From positions 620,001 to 684,000 of the forward strand of contig NC_089193.1 of the NCBI RefSeq assembly GCF_947507565.1: a stretch of DNA of 64,000 nt. The letters are read 5' to 3'. The stretch comes from Oscarella lobularis (taxonomy: Eukaryota > Porifera > Homoscleromorpha > Homosclerophorida > Oscarellidae). The notes under the pieces are model-generated. The model was not told where the DNA came from. It ran no database searches and was given only the letters and a program-made list of their open reading frames with translations. Of the stretch, positions 58,086 through 64,000 are shown one piece after another (positions within the stretch are counted from its first letter, which is position 1; every line of letters begins with the position of its first letter). The position numbers and the translations under genes were made by a program.

Positions 58086-61000
58086 TCAAAGGGAGCTCTT
58101 GGCTGTTTTTGCAAAAGAGTTTCTCACTTGACTGCTAAAAGTGTGAAACAAGATATTACGGAAAAATTCTCTACCCAGGAAAATTATTAGGTTTATTTTA
58201 CCGATTTTGTAATGATAACAAATCTCTTCCAATCTGAGCACAACGTCGTCAAATGTGGGTCGCCGAAACGGACTTGCACTCCAGCACAACCGAGTTAATT
58301 CTTTCATCTGTTTATCACCAGCGAATGCAAACTCAGGCCGAAGACCGCATGAAACAATCTGATTCAGAATGTCATTCGTAGGCAAACCCAGTTGGGTGTG
58401 CTCCCAATAGGGAAGTTTCCCTGTTTGAATTTCCCACAAGGCAATTCCATAGCTGTAGACGTCAACGGACAAGTCGTATTCGCGTCCCAAAATAATTTCT
58501 GGAGCTCTGAAGAAAGATGTACCAACGCCTTTGGTTCCTCTTACGGGTCCAACGCGTTTGAGTCCGTTATCCGTTACTTGAGGAACGATTTTAGTGCAGC
58601 CTAAGTCGGCGACCTTGACGATGCCGCGACTGTCAATGAGCAAGTTGTCGCATTTTAAATCGCGATGCATTCGACCCAGTTTATGCAGATATCTCATTCC
58701 TTTGGCTGCATCAATGGCGTATTTTACTTGAAGATGTATGGGCATGAGTTTGTATATGTATTTGGTGTCCAATTCTTTTCGCACTGATCCGCGTTCCATG
58801 AATTCAAGAACGATGAATGGATTGTCGCTCGTTGTCTTACCGGTGCCAATAAACCGAACAATGTTACCGTGACATATCGACTGCAGTAATTCGCTTTCGT
58901 CGTTGAAGTCTCGAAGCTGCTCATTGGTGCAATCTTCTGCGCTTATTTTGAGCACTTTGACAGAGACAGTCTGATTGCGGTACTCAGCGCTCCACACAAT
59001 ACCGTATGATCCTTGTCCGATCGTTTGTTTGAAAACGACTTCTTCATGATTGACTGCCCATATACTTGACAGTTTGGTTACTGTCTTTACCGCTTGATGT
59101 AACTCGATTTGCTGTCTTTGCAACAGCTCGTCTTTACGTATTGCCAATTCCTGATGACGTCGTATTTTCTTGATAAAATAGACAGCAGCTGCGACCAAAA
59201 GCACAGCAGCCAGAGTTCCGGAGCTGATGATGAGAAGAATTGGAGTTTGGCACTTGTCTCCTCTATATCCAAAGTGACAATGACAGAATATCGAAACGTT
59301 AGAGTGTGGAATACATTCACCATGAGAACACCACTTTTCCGGACAAGTACATTTCTCTTTCGAAGATGATTCATCGGAGAGCGTGATTAAGGGACGAGGG
59401 CAACGCGTGCAGGTCTTTGAACCAACGTTTTCACTGTACGTGTTCTTTGGACACTTTTGGCATGCATTGAGACTGATGTCAGAGCTGTACGTTCCGGGCG
59501 GGCACCCAAGTTGAAATGAGTACAAGAAGGGCTGGTATCTAGTTGCATACTCGAGACTCACTTGTACTGTGAACAGCTTCTGCTTGAGAGCTACAAGAAA
59601 TCCAAACATTTTTGCAATTGGTTCGGCTGTAATCAAAGTTTTTTCTTTTCCTTCCCCGGTTGGAGAAACTTCCAATTTCCTCAGCGATGTGAAGCCTGAG
59701 GAATTTCTTAAAGCATAAAAGGCATAACCAACCACCAAGTCTGTTTGAGGCCTGAACGCAGCCAGAATCATTTGCCGCAAAACGTTTCCATGGCGAAGAA
59801 TTATCTGTTATATTTACGAAGAAAATGTCGTGATTACAGAAAGAAATGTTATCTTTGAGCAATCCACCATAAACAAGCAAATGATCATTCAACACTGCTG
59901 CATAGGTAGATGAACCACGGTAAAAATTGTTAGAGTTCAAAAAAAGGGTAGAGAGAATTTTTTGATTGCTGTGACGACGTGGACGATGCCACGTCGATGT
60001 CATCGTTCTCAAGTTTGGCGTCAAAACCCAGAACTCCGTCTGGCCACAGCAGGTATCATCAAGTGAGCCGTAGAGAATTAATGATCCGTTTTTCATTGGC
60101 GTAAGAGCGGCATATATATGACCTTTCGGCCGCCTCTTAGACTGCTTCATCGGAGTCCAAACTCTCAAGCTTACCGTGTATAACCACAGCTCATTCTTTA
60201 TCTGGTGAACCTTCAAGTTGTTTATCCACAAGCCCAAGAAAACAACAAGGTTATCGCTATCGAAAACAGAGACAGCACCTAAGTGAAAAGGTATTTGTCT
60301 GTCAGGTTTGTATAGCATCCACCTCTTTGAGTCAAAGTCCAATTGCCAAAATGGGCCTTCGAAGGGGATTCCACAGCCAAGCTCTGGTAGATCTTCTAGA
60401 AGATGTTTATTTGAACTCCAGGCGCACTTAAATATTAGAGAACTCCCAACCCCATAAACAGTTGGTGGAGGCTCAGCATTGAAGCAATCGGTAGTGGAAG
60501 GCGAAAGACGAGGAGAAGGCAAACTGGTCAAAGTCAAATCTTTTGTGTTGCTCCCGTCTATAGCTGCGCGGAGGTTTACCTTCCACGCTGCAAGGAAGTT
60601 TTCACAGCTACCGTCGAAGCATTGTTTTGCAAACATGAAAACCTGTTTGTCAACGCTGATAGCAGTAGGCACTTCACTCTCAGGAAAACTAAAGCCAGAT
60701 TCCTTTTCAAAAGTAAGACTTAGTAACGTTTCTCTTTTTCTTTTCAAATCGTACATAAACGATTTTCGACTACTTGTAATCAGCACCAAACCAAATTCTT
60801 GTAAGAAAGTTCCAGTTCCTGGCTGAAAGTCACGATGGACCATGCTGGAAAATGTGTCGTAATGTGACCATGTCAACGTCAACGTATCTAGTTTCCAAAC
60901 GCCAGCGGCTATTTTTTGCTTATTCCCATCGTAGTAGGTATATTTGCCAATAAAATACAGATCAGTTTTTACGGAAAAAGAAAAGTGCCCAGAGAGCAGG

Positions 61001-61728
61001 TCTGGCCAATTAATGTCAGTGGTTGCGCCATTTCCGTGAAAAGTCCATTGATACGTTATATTTCTCTCGTCGGTGTCATTTAAGCAGTGCAGCTCCCACA
61101 AATCGCGGGTTTCATTATGGGTTGTAGTATTGATAATACCGCCGTATATGAATAACGACTCCTTGCAGTGACACGGACTCTTCTTGCGAAAAACGGCACT
61201 TGCCGAATGCTTTCTACGTCCCGCTGGAGACGGCAGAAGCGGAGAAACTGACAGCTGAAGCCACTTCTCACGAGTTCCGTCAAATAGCCATACCTTTTGC
61301 CTGTGGGGAGGGTCTCCTCCAAACAGTATTACTCGCGTTTCGCAAAGCGTTGTAAGAGAGTGACCATAACGCAAACCTAAGTTGGACGGCGGCGTTACAA
61401 GCGCCCACGAATTAATTCCAGGGCTGTATATCCACGAGTCAGAAAAGCTGCCGTAGAAAGCATTGCCTCCATGAAGTAGTAGACGAGCATACGGCGTGTG
61501 AAAGTTGGAAGAATTTGAATCTGCTTTTTGGCTACGCCGATATGCCACCAAAGCGTAATTTTCGCGTAGTGAAGGTCTGTTACTACTCCATTGTGACACT
61601 TTTAGCCACTTGTTCAAAGCGTCTGAGCCACCACTGCAATCGCCTTCATCGACGCCGAGATCGGCTCCAATGTGAAGGTGATTCGAGCAGAAGGCTAGAG
61701 AGAGAAAAATGAGCAGCTGCCTTTGCAT
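58086..61728 (-). CDS. Receptor-like kinase with Kelch, GCC and EGF ectodomain
   Basis: ATG 61728 (MQRQLLIFLSLAFC) begins a signal peptide. A Kelch-type beta-propeller follows (about 61500-59800; LLLHGGNAF, VILFGGDPP, LLVYGGLL), then two cysteine-rich GCC2/GCC3-like repeats (GCPPGTYSSDI; CPKNTYSENVGSKTC), one EGF (CSHGECIPH...CHCHFGYRGDKC) and a TM near 59230-59170. The cytoplasmic kinase has IGQGSYGIVWSAEY, VSVKVLK, HRDLKCDN, VADLGCTK (DLG for DFG), FRAPEIILG and CWSASPFRRPTFDD; it is of tyrosine-kinase-like type. An extra base in the A/T run 59779-59782 shifts the frame between propeller and GCC region: 730 codons run from 61731 to 59539, and 564 codons from 59780 to 58086. Apart from this the gene is open; it may be an assembly error or a null allele. 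Its upstream region is duplicated at 29.5-31.2 kb. Confidence 0.8.
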
Positions 61729-63464
61729 CACATCAGTTAGGAATGCCCTCGATCAGCTTTCGATTTGCGCAAGATGCACTTAGGGAAGCTCGATGTTCTC
61801 CCTGCGCGGGCCGCGGCTGGGTTATCCCCGTGCGAGGGAGGTAATAATTTTCTACCCATCCATGCAGTGGTACGTACACTCTTTTGCCATAAAGCTGTGC
61901 GTCACAGAGCAACTTCCCCAGTCATGCAAACCCAAAGGATCGAATTCTGAGACTGACGACGGCCTACTGGGATTGCCTCGGCTTTCGAGTTGCGCAAGAG
62001 AGGAACACCCAACTTCAACCTGGCGGGTTTTCCCCGTTAGGGAGAGTTGCGTCGCTAGCGTATCGCTATACTCGTCGACCGGATAATATACATAGAAAGA
62101 CGTCGCGATGACGCCTGTCGCCTGTTGTACAAGTACGGTATGGAGAAAGATGGAGAAGGCCCTTATAACAAAGACTAGCTAATGAAATTGCTCTATATAC
62201 AAGAAAAAAGGAAAAGACACCCCAAATAGCTACGTCCATATCTCAGTCGAATTAGAAAAAAATCTCGATCGAGCTAGAGTCTGAGAAGCCTACGGAACAA
62301 AAGAATTTAACTCGCTGCCTGTCTACGAGTGGAGATGAATTAATTTTTAAGAGGACTGAATCTGACCGGAATTTGGTACATAGTACTCAAACGGCTCTCG
62401 ACTATGTAACGCATTTTTTCTATCTAGCTCTACTTACAGCAATTTATTTCCGTCGAAATTTCAATCGAGCTCTTACTGACCGGTATATGACATCATTGGC
62501 ACTTCGAAGTCACCTAAAACACCCGTTTCATTGACAAGGGGCCCCGTCTATTCTTGAAGGACTTCGTCTCGTGCCGTACTCAAGCACAGAATTTCGCAAA
62601 GTATACATCGTTGCCTTCTACCAGTCCACGCATAGATCCACGTCTTCTCGCCTCCGGGACTCTCCTGTTCTGATCCGGGTTAACGTTCGAGCTGCATGCT
62701 TCCTTCATTTCGACTTGAGGTTTCCACGAGCTACCTTTTCTGTGTCAGCGACAGTTGTGGATGGAGAGGAATACGAAGTAATTATTCGTGGCGGTATCGT
62801 TTTTACAAAAGTGAGGCCTCCTACGGGGTATCGCCTGCAGTTTCTCGCATCTCAAAACAGAAGGAAAGCTTTGCAAGTAAAGATCGATCGTTCTGTTTGA
62901 AGGCATGCTGAGAGCCTACGCTGAGACGAGCAATCGAGGGAGCTCATTGGTTCTCCATCAAGTAAGACCCAAAATTACTTGTCTCTGCATCGATGCTCGT
63001 CTTTCCTTTTTCGTGCATCGTAGGCCTTTTTCGACGACGAGACGAAAACGTATAAAGGCTTGTCAGGCTTCCGCTAGACGTATACGCGCCTGCACGTTCA
63101 CAGCATCCGCTGAGGGGCAAAAGTCTCGTGGCCCGGGTGGCCGTGAGCCCTCAAAAGGGGCCTCTTCAATTTTCTCGAATTGTTTCTTACGTAGCTGTCT
63201 CAAAAGCGATATAGCCCTTACAAAGTCCCGCATTCCTGTACAAAGAGTTTAATTTGTGCTGAAATCGTACCAATTGATATCGCTGCGTCTCGATCTAGCT
63301 GTGACTGTGAAGGTGTGTCGTCTCTAGCATTGACTAAATCGTCTCATTTCAGTGACGGTATCGACCCTGGTTACAGCCAGACGAACCACAGATATAACTT
63401 GGAAAGACTGTGGCGGTTGAATTAAGCGTGGGTTTACGCTTACGTCTAGCTAGACTTTCAGGCG
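61693..63464 (-). repeat. Arm C of the 1.77-kb inverted duplication
   Basis: Reverse-orientation partner of 29473-31241, including the first 12 codons of the kinase gene at its inner end and the MITE-like repeat sequence shared with 8.9-10.4 kb at its outer end. Small differences (for example GGGCCGCGGC near 61806 versus 31120) show the arms are not recent identical copies. Confidence 0.85.
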
Positions 63465-63591
63465 GTTCCGGCTTGTTTCATTTGGCTTATTCTACTTCAA
63501 CTCTGAATCGTTCGCCTCGTTCTTAGTGTGGCTGAAAGAAAACGTACCTTTACAGTATTTCAACATTAACTTATTTATTTCTTTATACTAG

Positions 63592-64000
63592 GTGGCTACA
63601 GCAGCTGAACTGAGCGGCTCGCACGATACTGTTTCAATGGCTTCTCATGGCGACGCCCTTCGCGTCTTCTTTCGCCATCTCCGCAGTCGTCCTCGATCGC
63701 TGCTCCTTCTCAACAACGCTGACGACTTCGACTTTCTCAATCGCTGTTTGCCCGGTCACGCCGTCGCGTGCCGCATCGTTATAACGACGCGTCGAGCGCA
63801 AACACACAACGTCTTTCGATCACAAGCGAAACGTCAGCCTTCTCACTCTGAACGTTCTCGATGAGCGGAAAGCGGTCGTCGTTCTTCTTCACCTGTCTGG
63901 CATGCGACCAGAATCGCACGCGACGATAGACTACAACAAGAGAAAGTATGCAGAAAAAGTTGCTGTCGGGCCACCGGAAGGACGACTGCCTCGCACTCGC
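63592..64000 (+). pseudogene. NB-ARC/STAND NTPase fragment (NLR-like), runs off the window
   Basis: An AG acceptor precedes 63590. The frame reads RPRSLLLLNNADDFDFLNRC, a Walker-B-type LLLLxNADD, and then CRIVITTRR, the NB-ARC TTR motif. After one lost base near 63811-63817 the next frame continues FDHKRNVSLLTLNVLDERKA and VVVLLHLSGM, as expected for the following helical part of NB-ARC. The P-loop exon is not visible upstream, where the inverted-duplication arm ends only about 130 bp away, so the gene may be truncated by that rearrangement. The family acts as an ATP-switched sensor in innate immunity or cell death. Confidence 0.6.

Noticed and set aside
1-64000. tRNA, rRNA or other structured RNA genes
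   Set aside because: No A/B-box pair with a cloverleaf and no conserved rRNA segment was recognised by eye; a covariance-model scan would be needed to exclude them.

Overview
The window looks like nuclear DNA of an early-branching animal, most likely a sponge. This is inferred from gene content and gene style; no database was searched. Genes are packed tightly on both strands and split by very short introns (about 40-60 bp). The proteins are typical of invertebrate cell-surface and immune-type repertoires: C-type lectin, SRCR and EGF ectodomains on a receptor tyrosine kinase, Kelch-domain kinases, ankyrin-Roc-COR-death-domain proteins, GPCRs and an NB-ARC/NLR-like fragment. About half the window is repeats and mobile DNA.

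Layout: 1-547 truncated palindromic transposon. 0.9-7.1 kb (-) an apparently intact receptor tyrosine kinase with CTL, 3 SRCR, 3 CTL, about 6 EGF, TM and kinase. 8.4-10.5 kb tandem repeats and a dispersed repeat carrying a fold-back element. 12.2-14.7 kb (+) two GPCR relics. 16.6-20.5 kb (-) ankyrin-Roc-COR-death gene with one in-frame TGA. 20.7 kb a perfect 62-bp palindrome with a 9-bp target duplication. 21.1-25.7 kb (-) Kelch/coiled-coil/kinase gene split by a 1.68-kb palindromic transposon. 26.1-28.75 kb (-) secreted beta-helix protein. 29.5-31.2 kb one arm of an inverted duplication whose other arm lies at 61.7-63.5 kb. 31.2-32.8 kb (-) decayed CTL/SRCR copy. 33-38.2 kb five kinds of satellite array. 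39.9 kb a small MITE. 41.3-43.0 kb a large palindromic transposon with a nested insertion. 43.4-48.6 kb a divergent integrase plus HECT E3-ligase pair between inverted minisatellites. 49.3-53.4 kb (+) a second ankyrin-Roc-COR-death gene. 54.9-56.0 kb another palindromic transposon. 57.4-58.1 kb (+) a third CTL/SRCR fragment. 58.1-61.7 kb (-) a Kelch/GCC/EGF/TM kinase. 63.6-64 kb (+) an NB-ARC fragment running off the end.

Two themes stand out. First, sensing genes: lectin/SRCR receptors, Kelch kinases, Roc-COR death proteins and an NLR fragment sit together, and many copies are decayed by frameshifts, stops or breakpoints. That pattern fits a fast-turnover, immune-like locus, although single-base assembly errors cannot be excluded. 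Second, two transposon families can be delimited here from termini and target-site duplications. One has TA target duplications, GAG...CTC ends and giant palindromic structure; its terminal motif also bounds the HECT region. The other has TAGYC-type ends and 9-bp target duplications.
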